From Lactobacillus corticis (GTDB taxonomy: Bacteria > Bacillota > Bacilli > Lactobacillales > Lactobacillaceae): 64,000 bases of DNA. Every line of letters starts with the position of its first letter. The stretch's first letter is position 1. Both the position numbers and the translations under genes were made by a program. Below the pieces are notes generated by a model, which saw only the letters and a program-made list of their open reading frames with translations, ran no database searches and was not told where the DNA came from. Below, in pieces: positions 42,440-53,760 of the stretch. The DNA lies in contig NZ_BMAY01000008.1 in assembly GCF_018327645.1 (NCBI RefSeq), positions 1 to 64,000 of the forward strand, written 5' to 3'.

Positions 42440-42724
42440 GTGTTACAACCAATCGGTGATCGCGTAGTCGTTAAAGTCAAGAAGGAAGAGGAAGAAACGG
42501 TCGGTGGCATCGTTCTTGCTTCTAACGCAAAAGAAAAGCCAACTCAAGGTGAAGTAGTTGCCGTCGGTGCTGGTGCATATGCTGAAAATGGCGACAAGCT
42601 GCCAATGACGGTTAAGACCGGCGATGTAGTATTGTACGACAAGTACTCTGGCACTAACGTTACCTACGAAGGTGAAAAATACTTAGTCCTTCACGAAAAA
42701 GACATTTTAGCAATTATCAAGTAA
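42440..42724 (+). CDS. groES: Co-chaperonin GroES
   Basis: The 94-residue GroES starts [26 protein letters not shown] and includes the mobile loop, GEVVAVGAG and the C-terminal [14 protein letters not shown]. It caps GroEL. It starts with GTG at 42440, after GGAGG. It lies 16 nt before groEL, under two CIRCE-like sites. Confidence 0.97.
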   Translation: MLQPIGDRVVVKVKKEEEETVGGIVLASNAKEKPTQGEVVAVGAGAYAENGDKLPMTVKTGDVVLYDKYSGTNVTYEGEKYLVLHEKDILAIIK

Positions 42725-42740
42725 TCAGGGGGCATTTTAG

Positions 42741-44360
<1,620 letters not shown>

Positions 44361-44390
44361 AATAATCGAAATTTTTCTTATTAGTACACT

Positions 44391-44421
44391 AAAGAAGCGA
44401 CAGCCTAGTCGCTTCTTTTTC
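44391..44421 (+). terminator. Intrinsic terminator after groEL
   Basis: AAAGAAGCGAC pairs with GTCGCTTCTTT, followed by T. Confidence 0.92.
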
Positions 44422-44439
44422 GTTTTCTGGTCTATGTCG

Positions 44440-44445
44440 TATAAT
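44440..44445 (+). promoter_or_regulatory. -10 box of the mutS operon
   Basis: Consensus TATAAT, preceded by a T-rich, poor -35. It lies about 35 bp before the mutS ATG. Confidence 0.5.
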
Positions 44446-44479
44446 GTTAACTAGACATATTTGACAGAAAGAGATATCC

Positions 44480-47044
44480 ATGGCGAACGCAAAATCAAGT
44501 ACTCCAATGATGGAGCAGTACTATGAAATCAAAGAGCAATATCCTGACGCATTCCTATTTTATCGTGTCGGGGATTTCTATGAACTTTTTGAGGATGACG
44601 CGGTCAAAGGGGCGCAGCTGCTGGAACTGACCCTGACGCACCGCTCAAATAAGAGTAAAAACCCAATTCCCATGGCTGGGGTGCCTCACCAAGCTGTGGA
44701 CACTTATGTGAATACTTTAGTCGATAAAGGATACAAAGTTGCCTTATGTGAACAACTTGAAGATCCGGCGACAGCTAAAACGACGGTTAAGCGAGGCGTG
44801 ATCCAGCTGGTCACCCCTGGGACGATGATGAACGAGAACCCGAACGCTGCTAGCGACGCCAACTATTTGACTAGCGTGGTCAAAGACAAGCAGGGCTTTG
44901 GTTTAGCTTACAGCGACTTATCCACAGGTGAAGTCTATGCGACCCACTTGAAGCAGTTTTCCGCTGTTGAAAATGAACTCTTGTCCTTAAGAACGCGCGA
45001 AATGGTCTACGGCGGCGATTTGACTGACAGTGAGCGCGACTTTTTAAACAAGGCCAACATTATCGTTTCCCAGCCAGCTGAAGTTGATGAAGCCCGAGCA
45101 GAAATTTCTTACGTGACGCAAAATTTAACGCGCAAGTCTGAAAAAGCGGCAGCCGTGCAGCTAGTCGGTTATTTGCTGGCAACGCAAAAACGCAGTTTGG
45201 CCCATTTGCAGATTGCCAGAAGCTATGAGGTAAATCAGTACCTGCAATTGTCGCACACCGTCCAGTCAAATCTTGAACTGGAAAGTTCAGCGAAAACCGG
45301 CAAAAAGCTGGGCTCGCTTTTCTGGGTCCTTGATAAAACCCATACGGCAATGGGTGGCCGCTTGTTGAAACAGTGGATTAGCCGGCCGCTTTTATCTTTG
45401 AATGAAATTAACGCCCGCCAAGAAATGGTGCAAGCTTTCTTGGATAGCTATTTCGTGCGGGAAAATGTGATCGATGCCCTCAAGGGGGTCTATGACTTGG
45501 AACGGCTGACCGGGCGGATTGCTTTTGGCAATGTTAATGCCCGCGAAATGCTGCAGCTGTCTAAGTCCCTGAGTGCGGTTCCGGTAATTTTGCAAGCTTT
45601 GACCGACTCAGGCGTTGATGTTTTGACAGATTATGCCAAGCAGGTTGACCCGTTAACTGAGGCTTGCCAAAAGATTACTCATACTTTGGTGCCAGATCCG
45701 CCAATTCTGACAACTGAAGGCGGCTTGATTCAAGAAGGTGTTGATGACCAGCTTGATCGCTACCGGGAAGCCATGAACAACGGCAAGCAGTGGATGGCGC
45801 AGATGGAAGCCGAAGAGCGACAAAAGACCGGGATTGATAACCTGAAGGTCGGATATAACAAGGTATTTGGCTACTATCTGCAGGTTACCAACGGCAACAA
45901 GGACAAAGTGCCGCTTGATCGCTATCAACGCAAGCAGACCTTGACGAATGCCGAACGCTACATTACGCCGGAATTGAAAGAACATGAAAATCTGATTTTG
46001 GAAGCACAAACCCGCTCGACCACCTTGGAACACCAGATTTTTATTGATTTGCGTGATGATATCAAGCAGTACATTCCAGCCTTGCAAAAGTTGGGCAATC
46101 AATTGGCTGCTTTGGATGTCTATTGTTCTTTGGCTAGCGTCAGCGAAGAAAATAATTATTGCCGGCCGCAGATGCATGATGACAATCAAGATATCCTGAT
46201 TAAGGCTGGCCGGCATCCCGTTGTGGAAAAAGTCCTGTCGGCTGGCAGCTATATTCCCAATGATGTGGAAATGCATGAGGATACCGATATTTTCTTAATT
46301 ACTGGCCCTAATATGTCAGGGAAGTCTACTTATATGCGGCAGCTAGCCTTAATTGCGATTATGGCGCAGATTGGTTCCTTTGTACCGGCTGATAGTGCGG
46401 AATTGCCGATCTTTGATCAAGTTTTTACTAGAATTGGGGCAGCTGATGATTTGATCAGTGGCCAGTCAACTTTTATGGTTGAAATGAGTGAGGCTAATGA
46501 CGCCTTGCAGCATGCTACCAAGCGTTCCTTGGTTTTGTTTGATGAAATTGGCCGCGGAACGGCCACCTATGATGGGATGGCCTTGGCCGGGGCGATTGTT
46601 AAATATCTGCATGATAAAGTAGGGGCCAAAACCTTATTTGCGACCCACTATCATGAACTGACCGATTTGGAAGAGACTTTGCCCAAATTGCACAATATCC
46701 ATGTCGGCGCGAGCGAACAGGACGGCAAGCTGATCTTTTTGCACAAAATTTTGCCCGGACCAGCTGATCAAAGTTACGGCATTCACGTAGCGCAATTAGC
46801 TGGTTTGCCATCACGCGTCTTGCGCGATGCTCGCAAAATGCTTAAACGCTTGGAAGCCCAAGGTGCCAGCAGCTTAGGCCCAGCCAGTCAGCAATTGGAT
46901 TTGTTTGCTGAACCTCCTGCCCAAGAAGCGCCAGCGGCTAATGAACCTGATCCCCTGACAGAAAAAGGGTTGGATATTTTGGACCAAATTAGCGATTTAG
47001 TTGGCCAATGGCAGCAAGAATTGAAGGATCAAGACGATGAGTAA
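44480..47044 (+). CDS. mutS: DNA mismatch repair protein MutS
   Basis: The 854-residue MutS has the mismatch-reading FYELFEDD motif near residue 37, connector and clamp regions, and the ATPase with Walker A TGPNMSGKSTYMRQ (near 612), FMVEMSEANDAL, DEIGRGTATYDGMAL and FATHYHEL. Near the C-terminus QQLDLF is a likely sliding-clamp contact. It overlaps mutL by 8 nt and starts the mutS-mutL-ruvA-ruvB run. Confidence 0.98.
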   Translation: MANAKSSTPMMEQYYEIKEQYPDAFLFYRVGDFYELFEDDAVKGAQLLELTLTHRSNKSKNPIPMAGVPHQAVDTYVNTLVDKGYKVALCEQLEDPATAKTTVKRGVIQLVTPGTMMNENPNAASDANYLTSVVKDKQGFGLAYSDLSTGEVYATHLKQFSAVENELLSLRTREMVYGGDLTDSERDFLNKANIIVSQPAEVDEARAEISYVTQNLTRKSEKAAAVQLVGYLLATQKRSLAHLQIARSYEVNQYLQLSHTVQSNLELESSAKTGKKLGSLFWVLDKTHTAMGGRLLKQWISRPLLSLNEINARQEMVQAFLDSYFVRENVIDALKGVYDLERLTGRIAFGNVNAREMLQLSKSLSAVPVILQALTDSGVDVLTDYAKQVDPLTEACQKITHTLVPDPPILTTEGGLIQEGVDDQLDRYREAMNNGKQWMAQMEAEERQKTGIDNLKVGYNKVFGYYLQVTNGNKDKVPLDRYQRKQTLTNAERYITPELKEHENLILEAQTRSTTLEHQIFIDLRDDIKQYIPALQKLGNQLAALDVYCSLASVSEENNYCRPQMHDDNQDILIKAGRHPVVEKVLSAGSYIPNDVEMHEDTDIFLITGPNMSGKSTYMRQLALIAIMAQIGSFVPADSAELPIFDQVFTRIGAADDLISGQSTFMVEMSEANDALQHATKRSLVLFDEIGRGTATYDGMALAGAIVKYLHDKVGAKTLFATHYHELTDLEETLPKLHNIHVGASEQDGKLIFLHKILPGPADQSYGIHVAQLAGLPSRVLRDARKMLKRLEAQGASSLGPASQQLDLFAEPPAQEAPAANEPDPLTEKGLDILDQISDLVGQWQQELKDQDDE

Positions 47045-48896
47045 GATTCATGAACTGTCAGAAAATTTAAGCAATCAAATTGCCGCTGGGGAAGTGATTG
47101 AACGTCCTGCCAGCGTCGTCAAAGAATTAGTGGAAAACGCCATTGATGCCGGGGCCGATCGGATTCGGGTTGATTTTACCGATGCAGGTTTGCGGCAAAT
47201 TGTGGTTCAAGATAACGGCAGCGGGATTGCCCGTGATGAAATTGATCTGGCTTTTACCCGCCATGCAACTAGCAAGATTCAAACCGAACGAGATTTATTT
47301 AATGTTGGTACTTTAGGCTTTCGGGGTGAAGCCTTAGCCTCGATTGCGGCGGTAGCGCGCGTCGAAATTTTGACGGCAGTTAAAGGACAGGTGGGCGTGG
47401 TCGCTGATTTTAGCGGCGGCGTGAAAAAACGCCAAGAAGATGCTGCTGCCAAAGAAGGGACGCAGATTACCGTCAGTGATTTGTTTTACAACACGCCGGC
47501 CCGGCTCAAATATTTAAAAAGTCCGCGGACTGAGACGATGCGCATTGTTGACATTATCAATCGCATTGCCTTGGGGCATGCTGAAATTTCATTTATTTTA
47601 GCTAATAACGGCAAAGTGTTGCTGCATACACCGGGAAATGGCAAATTAAAGCAAACGGTCGCTAATATTTATGGCCGAAAACTGGCTGAGGGGATGCTGG
47701 AGTTTGCTGCCAGCGACCCTGATTTTGCGATCTCTGGCTTGACTACTAAGCCGGAGGTAACGCGCTCAAGTCGCAATTTCATCTCATTATTGCTAAATGG
47801 ACGCTACATTCGCAACAATCAGTTGAATAACGCTATTATGGATGCATATGGGGCAAAATTAGCGGCCAAACATTATCCCGTGACGATTTTGAAGATTGAA
47901 ACCGATCCGTTGTTAGTCGATGTCAATGTTCATCCGACTAAACAAGAAGTTCGCTTATCCAAAGAAAAGGAACTTAGTCGCTTGATTACTAGTACTTTGG
48001 GAGCTTGTCTCTTAAAAGCGAGCCAGCCGGCTAGCGGGTTAGGTAATTTAGTTGAAGCCAAAACCCCTGACTTGCAGGACCAATTAGCCTTTAACTTGAA
48101 TGAACAAGTGGTTGATACCAAACGGCCGATTCCTAAGCCCCTGATCGAGGAACCCAAGCCGGACCAGGCTGAGCAAAATTATGTTTCCATGAATCAAGTC
48201 CTAAATAATGACCGCTATGTCTTAACGGCCAGTTGGGATGAAAATGTGCTGAAGCAGCAACAATTAGCACCTTTTTCTAATAAGCAGGCAAAAACTGATC
48301 TGCTGGGGCAAGGCGAGCGTAATTTACACCAGCAGCTGCCCGAATTAACCTATGCTGGTCAAACCGACAAGCTGCTGTTAGCAATGCATGGTCATGATCT
48401 TTATTTGATCGATATTGCTGCTGCGCTGCGGGCTAAGCGCTATGAAGAAATTTATCAAGAAATTGCTGACCATCAAAGCGCCCAACAAGTACTTTTAACG
48501 CCATTAGTGTTAGAATTTAACAATCTAGATTATTTAGCCTTGAAAGATCAACTAGCGGAAATTGCCAAATTAGGGATTATGCTGGAGAATTTTGGACAAG
48601 ATGCTTTTATTGTGCGCTCGCGACCTAGTTTTATTCATGGCGACTTGGAAACCAGCCTGCGCAGTTTGCTGGATATTTTTATTAATCAAGGCCATGATGC
48701 GACTAAATTGATTGCGCGCCTAGCTGCGGATGAAGCCGGGCGGATGAAGGTGTCTAGTCAATTGTCACCAGCTGAGTGTCGAAAATTGCTGCTTGATTTA
48801 GCTGCTTTAAGCGATCCATATCACGATCCTAAAGGCAATTTAGTGATCGTGCGTTTGCGCGAAGCTGATCTTAGAAAGATGTTTAAACGAAATTAG
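47037..48896 (+). CDS. mutL: DNA mismatch repair protein MutL, endonuclease motifs degenerate
   Basis: The 619-residue MutL has an intact GHKL ATPase (1-330): [27 protein letters not shown] and [10 protein letters not shown]. The C-terminal domain (from about 440) aligns with Firmicutes MutL ([13 protein letters not shown]..., FIVRSRPSF), but DQHA(X)2E(X)4E reads [13 protein letters not shown] (near 459), the AC(R/K) motif reads AADEAGRMK, and CPHGRP reads HDPKGNL. Metal-binding and nicking residues are therefore missing. It may act as a matchmaker without nicking. The gene overlaps mutS and precedes ruvA by 8 nt. Confidence 0.95.
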   Translation: MSKIHELSENLSNQIAAGEVIERPASVVKELVENAIDAGADRIRVDFTDAGLRQIVVQDNGSGIARDEIDLAFTRHATSKIQTERDLFNVGTLGFRGEALASIAAVARVEILTAVKGQVGVVADFSGGVKKRQEDAAAKEGTQITVSDLFYNTPARLKYLKSPRTETMRIVDIINRIALGHAEISFILANNGKVLLHTPGNGKLKQTVANIYGRKLAEGMLEFAASDPDFAISGLTTKPEVTRSSRNFISLLLNGRYIRNNQLNNAIMDAYGAKLAAKHYPVTILKIETDPLLVDVNVHPTKQEVRLSKEKELSRLITSTLGACLLKASQPASGLGNLVEAKTPDLQDQLAFNLNEQVVDTKRPIPKPLIEEPKPDQAEQNYVSMNQVLNNDRYVLTASWDENVLKQQQLAPFSNKQAKTDLLGQGERNLHQQLPELTYAGQTDKLLLAMHGHDLYLIDIAAALRAKRYEEIYQEIADHQSAQQVLLTPLVLEFNNLDYLALKDQLAEIAKLGIMLENFGQDAFIVRSRPSFIHGDLETSLRSLLDIFINQGHDATKLIARLAADEAGRMKVSSQLSPAECRKLLLDLAALSDPYHDPKGNLVIVRLREADLRKMFKRN

Positions 48897-48904
48897 GGAT
48901 AACC

Positions 48905-49489
48905 ATGTACGAATATTTCGAAGGAACCATTACTAAAATTGCCCCTGACTATCTTGCCATTGACGTGGGCGGAGTCGGCTATAAAGTTTATTCGCCAACG
49001 CCTTTTGCCTACCATCTTGGACAAAAGACCAAAGTCTATATTGAGCAGGTCGTGCGCGACAACGATATCAGCCTTTACGGTTTTGACAGCGAAGAAGGCA
49101 AGGGCTTATTTTTAAAATTATTAAGCGTCTCGGGCATTGGCCCCAAGAGTGCCATGGCTATTATGGCCGCTGAAGACAGCACTTCACTTGCTGAAGCCAT
49201 TGAACAAGGCGAAGTTAAATATCTTACCCGCTTCCCAGGCGTCGGCAAAAAGACGGCTTCGCAAATTGTCTTGGACTTAAAGGGCAAGTTAGGCGACTAT
49301 GTCCAAAAGCTGGATCGCCAGGTCGATGCCGAAATTTCGCCGGCTTTGAACGATGCCTTGTTGGCCTTGCTGGCCTTAGGCTATACTCAAAAAGAAGTTG
49401 ATCGCATAACTCCCAAATTGGCTGATGAGCATTTAGATTCAGCTGACCAATATATCAAGAAGGGGTTATCATTATTATTGAAAAAATAA
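48905..49489 (+). CDS. ruvA: Holliday junction branch migration protein RuvA
   Basis: The 194-residue RuvA starts [20 protein letters not shown] (OB fold), has two helix-hairpin-helix segments with [15 protein letters not shown] (near 75) and [17 protein letters not shown] (near 110), and a C-terminal three-helix domain (about 148-194) that contacts RuvB. It forms tetramers on four-way junctions. It is followed by ruvB after 17 nt. Confidence 0.97.
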   Translation: MYEYFEGTITKIAPDYLAIDVGGVGYKVYSPTPFAYHLGQKTKVYIEQVVRDNDISLYGFDSEEGKGLFLKLLSVSGIGPKSAMAIMAAEDSTSLAEAIEQGEVKYLTRFPGVGKKTASQIVLDLKGKLGDYVQKLDRQVDAEISPALNDALLALLALGYTQKEVDRITPKLADEHLDSADQYIKKGLSLLLKK

Positions 49490-49506
49490 GCAAGGAAGTG
49501 AATTAA

Positions 49507-50520
49507 GTGGCAGAACACGATGAAATTACGGATAACACTGCTAATGAGGCCGATCAAGCGATGGAATTGACGCTGCGACCACAGCGTCTTAGCCAATATC
49601 TTGGTCAAGAACGGGTGAAAAAGGAATTAGCAGTCTATATTAAAGCGGCCCAACAACGGGATGAAGCCTTGGACCATGTTTTGCTGTATGGACCGCCGGG
49701 TTTAGGAAAAACCACGCTAGCTTTTGTCATTGCTAACGAACTGGGCGTCAAGCTGAAAAGTACTAGCGGTCCGGCGATTGAAAAAGCTGGCGACTTGGTA
49801 GCCTTGTTGTCAGATTTGGATCCGGGGGATGTGCTTTTTATTGACGAAATTCACCGCCTGGCTAAACCAGTTGAAGAAGTGCTTTATTCCGCCATGGAGG
49901 ACTACTATATTGATATTGTGATCGGTGAAGGCCAAACTACGCATGCCGTTCACGTTCCGCTGCCGCCGTTCACCTTAATTGGTGCCACCACTTTGGCCGG
50001 ACAATTGTCTGCTCCTTTGCGCGATCGGTTTGGCATTGTCGAGCACATGCAATACTATACAGTAAGTGAACTAGAACAAATTATTCAGCGGTCCAGTCAG
50101 GTTTTTAATACTAAGATTGAAGACCAAGCTGCTCATGAATTGGCTCGTCGTTCACGGGGAACGCCCCGAGTAGCCAACCGGCTATTGAAGCGGGTGCGTG
50201 ATTTTGCCGAGGTCAAAGGCGAAACCGCAATTTCTTTGGCGACGACCGAACACGCTTTGACACAATTAGAAGTCGATAATGAAGGGTTAAACCAAACGGA
50301 CCGCAAATTATTACGGACCATGATTGAAGGCTATCATGGTGGCCCAGTGGGCATTCGGACCCTAGCAGCCAATGTGGGAGAAGATATCGAGACCATTGAA
50401 GCCCTATATGAGCCTTACTTATTGCAGAACGGCTTTATTGTCATGACGCCACGCGGGCGGATGGTAACAGAAAAAGCCTACTTGCAATTAGGATTGCCCC
50501 TTCCGCACAGTAATGAGTGA
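49507..50520 (+). CDS. ruvB: Holliday junction helicase RuvB
   Basis: The 337-residue AAA+ motor has [16 protein letters not shown] near residue 20, Walker [13 protein letters not shown] (near 60), Walker [10 protein letters not shown] (near 111), the sensor [18 protein letters not shown] and a C-terminal winged helix with [12 protein letters not shown]. It drives branch migration with RuvA. It starts with GTG at 49507, after AAGGAAGTG. Confidence 0.98.
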   Translation: MAEHDEITDNTANEADQAMELTLRPQRLSQYLGQERVKKELAVYIKAAQQRDEALDHVLLYGPPGLGKTTLAFVIANELGVKLKSTSGPAIEKAGDLVALLSDLDPGDVLFIDEIHRLAKPVEEVLYSAMEDYYIDIVIGEGQTTHAVHVPLPPFTLIGATTLAGQLSAPLRDRFGIVEHMQYYTVSELEQIIQRSSQVFNTKIEDQAAHELARRSRGTPRVANRLLKRVRDFAEVKGETAISLATTEHALTQLEVDNEGLNQTDRKLLRTMIEGYHGGPVGIRTLAANVGEDIETIEALYEPYLLQNGFIVMTPRGRMVTEKAYLQLGLPLPHSNE

Positions 50521-50586
50521 CAAGCGGGCAAAAATTCGGTATCATATTCCTAATGTTGATAGTAAAAAAAATATGAGGTGAAGAGA

Positions 50587-51036
50587 TTGACAACTTTATT
50601 ATTAGCGGCAAAAAATACGTCTGCTAGCACTGGTTCAAACTGGTCGATGATTCTTCTGTTGATCGTTTTTGCTGCGTTTATGTATTTCTTTATGCTTCGT
50701 CCCCAAAAGAAGCAACAACAAAAACGCATGGAAATGATGGACCAATTAAAGAAGGGCGATCGGGTTATCTTGGTTGACGGCTTGTATGGCAAGGTTGACT
50801 CAATCAACAATGCCGATAAAACGGTCGTAATTGATGCTGACGGCATTTATTTAACTTTTAGCCGCATGGCTATTCGGCAAGTTTTGCCAAGCGATGATGC
50901 GCCTGCTGAAACTACTGAAAATAGTGAAACAGCTGAAAGCAGCGAAACGTCTGAAACGTCTGAAACTACTAGTGAAGAAACAGCAGCTGAAACTGATGAA
51001 AGCAAAGCAGCTGATGATTCTAAGTCTGCAGAATAA
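50587..51036 (+). CDS. yajC: Preprotein translocase accessory subunit YajC, with acidic tail
   Basis: The 149-residue protein has one membrane span (about 20-38: MILLLIVFAAFMYFFMLRPQ) followed by the YajC signature KKQQQKRMEMMDQLKKGDRVIL. From about residue 100 to the end it is a low-complexity Ser/Glu/Thr/Ala tail with repeated SET units, longer than in typical YajC. The start is the TTG at 50587, after GAGGTGA. It is the accessory partner of SecDF. A terminator follows. Confidence 0.9.
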   Translation: MTTLLLAAKNTSASTGSNWSMILLLIVFAAFMYFFMLRPQKKQQQKRMEMMDQLKKGDRVILVDGLYGKVDSINNADKTVVIDADGIYLTFSRMAIRQVLPSDDAPAETTENSETAESSETSETSETTSEETAAETDESKAADDSKSAE

Positions 51037-51062
51037 AAAAAGCGCAAATGGCGCTTTTTTCT
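51036..51062 (+). terminator. Intrinsic terminator after yajC
   Basis: AAAAAAGCGC and GCGCTTTTTT form an AT-extended GC stem around AAATG. Confidence 0.82.
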
Positions 51063-51124
51063 TTTGCTGTTCAAAATGATGTGTTTTAATTTATTTTGAG
51101 AACAGGAAACCAATGGAGGCAATT

Positions 51125-52576
51125 ATGAAAAATATCCCTGCAGTTATGATTATTTTTGGTGGCAGCGGTGACTTAGCCCACCGAAAACTATACCCAGCTT
51201 TGTTTAACTTGTATGAGCAAGGCATTATTCATGATCATTTTGCAGTAATTGGAACGGCTCGGCGGCCATGGTCGCATGAATACTTGCAAAGTCAAGTACG
51301 CGAAGCTGTTCATGAAACTCATGACGAAGTAAATGAGGCTGACTTAGAAGAATTTTCGCATCACTTCTACTACCAAAGTCATGATGTCACAAACGTTGAA
51401 CACTACTTTACCTTAAAAGAACTGGCAGCTGATTTGGATCAAAAATACGGTGCTAAAGGCAATCGCTTGTTCTACATGGCCATGGCTCCGCGCTTTTTTG
51501 GCACCATTGCTACCCACATTAATGATCAACATTTGACTGGGGACGGGTTCAACCGAATCGTCGTCGAAAAGCCTTTTGGCCGGTCCTTAGCAACCGCCAC
51601 CGAATTAAACCAACAAATTACTGCTAGCTTTAGTGAGGACCAAATTTTCCGCATTGACCACTATTTAGGCAAGGAAATGGTCCAAAACATTATGCCGCTG
51701 CGTTTTACCAACCCGCTCTTAGCAGCAGTATGGAATAAAGCACATATCCAAAATATTCAGGTTACTTTGGCTGAACGGCTGGGCGTAGAAGCTCGGGGCG
51801 GCTACTATGAAACCTCTGGGGCCTTGCGCGACATGGTCCAAAACCATATTTTTCAAATTGTTACCTTGTTGGCGATGCCGACGCCAAGCGATATCACAGC
51901 TAAGGCAATTCACCAAGCTAAGCAGGAATTACTGGATTCGCTCCATATTCCGACTGCTGAAGATGTTGCCAAACACTTTGTCCGCGGCCAGTATGCTGCT
52001 AGCGACGACACCTTTGCTTACAAAGAAGAACCTAATGTCGATCCTAATTCAACGACCGAAACCTATGCTGCCGGCGAAATGAAATTTGGGGCAGGTCCTT
52101 TGCAAGGAGTTCCGATTTACTTTAGAACGGGCAAGCAATTTAAGGAAAAAATGAGCCGGATTGACGTGGTCTTTAAACATGAACCAAATCCTTATGGTCA
52201 AACCCACGCCAACAAACTGACCATCGAAATTGATCCTGAAAGCCAGATACGGTTGCTTTTAAACGGTAAGACCATTGAAGGCGATGCAATTCGGCAAGAA
52301 AAATTCTGTTTTGGCCTGACTGAAGCAGAAGCTGCGGTAGTGCCAGATGGCTACGAACGGCTGCTGCGCGACGTCTTTTTAAACAACTCCATCAACTTTA
52401 CTCACTGGGGTGAATTGAAGCGCTACTGGGAATTTATCGATGCCGTTGAAGAAGCTTGGCAAGCCGAAAATGAAACTGGTCACCCGGTAATTGAACAATA
52501 TGCTCCTTACCGCATGGGAGCTAAAAGTGCCGACAAGATCTTTGAAAGTCCTGCTGGCCACTGGATTTATGGTTAG
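51125..52576 (+). CDS. zwf: Glucose-6-phosphate 1-dehydrogenase
   Basis: The 483-residue NADP enzyme opens the oxidative pentose phosphate branch. It starts with the dinucleotide motif IFGGSGDLAHRKLYPAL (near 10-26), has EKPFGRSLATA (near 148) and the active site RIDHYLGKEMVQN (near 177-189). ATG at 51125, preceded by GGAGG. It overlaps dinB by 8 nt. A possible promoter is TTGCTG-17-TAATTT upstream. Confidence 0.97.
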   Translation: MKNIPAVMIIFGGSGDLAHRKLYPALFNLYEQGIIHDHFAVIGTARRPWSHEYLQSQVREAVHETHDEVNEADLEEFSHHFYYQSHDVTNVEHYFTLKELAADLDQKYGAKGNRLFYMAMAPRFFGTIATHINDQHLTGDGFNRIVVEKPFGRSLATATELNQQITASFSEDQIFRIDHYLGKEMVQNIMPLRFTNPLLAAVWNKAHIQNIQVTLAERLGVEARGGYYETSGALRDMVQNHIFQIVTLLAMPTPSDITAKAIHQAKQELLDSLHIPTAEDVAKHFVRGQYAASDDTFAYKEEPNVDPNSTTETYAAGEMKFGAGPLQGVPIYFRTGKQFKEKMSRIDVVFKHEPNPYGQTHANKLTIEIDPESQIRLLLNGKTIEGDAIRQEKFCFGLTEAEAAVVPDGYERLLRDVFLNNSINFTHWGELKRYWEFIDAVEEAWQAENETGHPVIEQYAPYRMGAKSADKIFESPAGHWIYG

Positions 52577-53696
52577 CGAAAATTTATTGCCGCAAAATGA
52601 CATCCATCGCCGAATTATTCATCTCGACATGGATGCTTTTTACGCTTCGGTGGAAATGCGCGACCATCCCGAACTGGCAAATAAGGCGGTGGTGGTAGCA
52701 CATGATCCGCGTAAACATGGTGGTCACGGCGTGATCACCACAGCGAACTATTTGGCCCGGCAATATGGCGTGGGCAGTGCCATGCCAGCAATTGAAGCGG
52801 TGCGAAAAGTACCCAAGGACTTGCTGGTTTTTATTGATCCTAATTTTGAAAAATATCGGGCGACTTCTGCGCAAGTGCATGAGATTATGCACCGCGTCAC
52901 CGATATTATCGAACCGATTTCGCTTGATGAAGCTTATTTGGATGTGACTAAAAATAAGCTGGGAAACTATTCCGCCATTCAGTTAGCTAGTTATCTGCAG
53001 CAGCAAGTCTATCAAACGACCCATCTGACCTCGTCTTTTGGGGTTTCATACAATAAGTTTTTAGCCAAAATCGGGTCTGACTATGCTAAGCCTTTTGGCC
53101 GAACGGTGATTTTGCCAGGGGATGCCATGGAATTTTTAGCGCAACTAGATATTGGCACTTTTCCCGGGATTGGCAAAAAGACCAAGCCCGTCATGCAGGC
53201 GATGGGGATTAACACCGGCAAGGACTTGCAAGAAAAAAGCGTTGAATGGCTGATCGATCATTTTCAAAGGCAAGGCTATGTCATTGCCATGCATTCGCGA
53301 GGAATTGACCTGTCGCCGGTGGTGGCGAGCCGGCAGCGGAAATCTATTGGCAAAGAGCGGACTTTTGAGCCCAGTTTGCATGATGAACAAGCAGCCTTGA
53401 GTTTTTTAAGACAAATTAGTCGGCAGCTTGCTGACAGTTTAGCTAAGCGACATTTAACGGCCGGCTGCGTCGTGCTTAAAATTCGCGATCGCAATTTTCA
53501 AACTATTACCAGACGCAGCTTGCTGAAAGCACCAACTCAAGAAGCTGAAACCATTTTTGCCGAAGGACGGGAACTACTCATGCATGTACCTGAGTTTTTA
53601 GAAGCGGGAACTCGCCTGCTGGGGTTATCAGTCACTAATTTGCAAGCCGTGAACTATGAAGAAATTGACTTGTTTGATACGGATTTAGGCGGATAG
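52569..53696 (+). CDS. dinB: DNA polymerase IV (DinB, Y family)
   Basis: The 375-residue translesion polymerase has the catalytic IIHLDMDAFYASVEMRDHPEL near residue 15, YSVSLDEAYLD-like EPISLDEAYLDVT (near 116) with the catalytic Asp-Glu, and FGVSYNKFLAKIGSDYAKP (near 157). The helix-hairpin-helix FPGIGKKT and a little-finger domain follow. It starts at the ATG at 52569 inside the end of zwf; longer in-frame starts lie deeper in zwf and are not DinB-like. It is likely co-transcribed with zwf. Confidence 0.95.
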   Translation: MVSENLLPQNDIHRRIIHLDMDAFYASVEMRDHPELANKAVVVAHDPRKHGGHGVITTANYLARQYGVGSAMPAIEAVRKVPKDLLVFIDPNFEKYRATSAQVHEIMHRVTDIIEPISLDEAYLDVTKNKLGNYSAIQLASYLQQQVYQTTHLTSSFGVSYNKFLAKIGSDYAKPFGRTVILPGDAMEFLAQLDIGTFPGIGKKTKPVMQAMGINTGKDLQEKSVEWLIDHFQRQGYVIAMHSRGIDLSPVVASRQRKSIGKERTFEPSLHDEQAALSFLRQISRQLADSLAKRHLTAGCVVLKIRDRNFQTITRRSLLKAPTQEAETIFAEGRELLMHVPEFLEAGTRLLGLSVTNLQAVNYEEIDLFDTDLGG

Positions 53697-53760
53697 GAGG
53701 GCGCTTGCGCCGGTTTTCTGTTAAACTGTAGGGTAGAGTTTTTACGAGGAGCTATTAAAT

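Noticed and set aside
45653-46276. 207-codon antisense ORF in mutS
   Set aside because: Long, but wholly inside mutS, without ribosome site, with a His/Asn/Phe-rich composition typical of antisense shadow frames.
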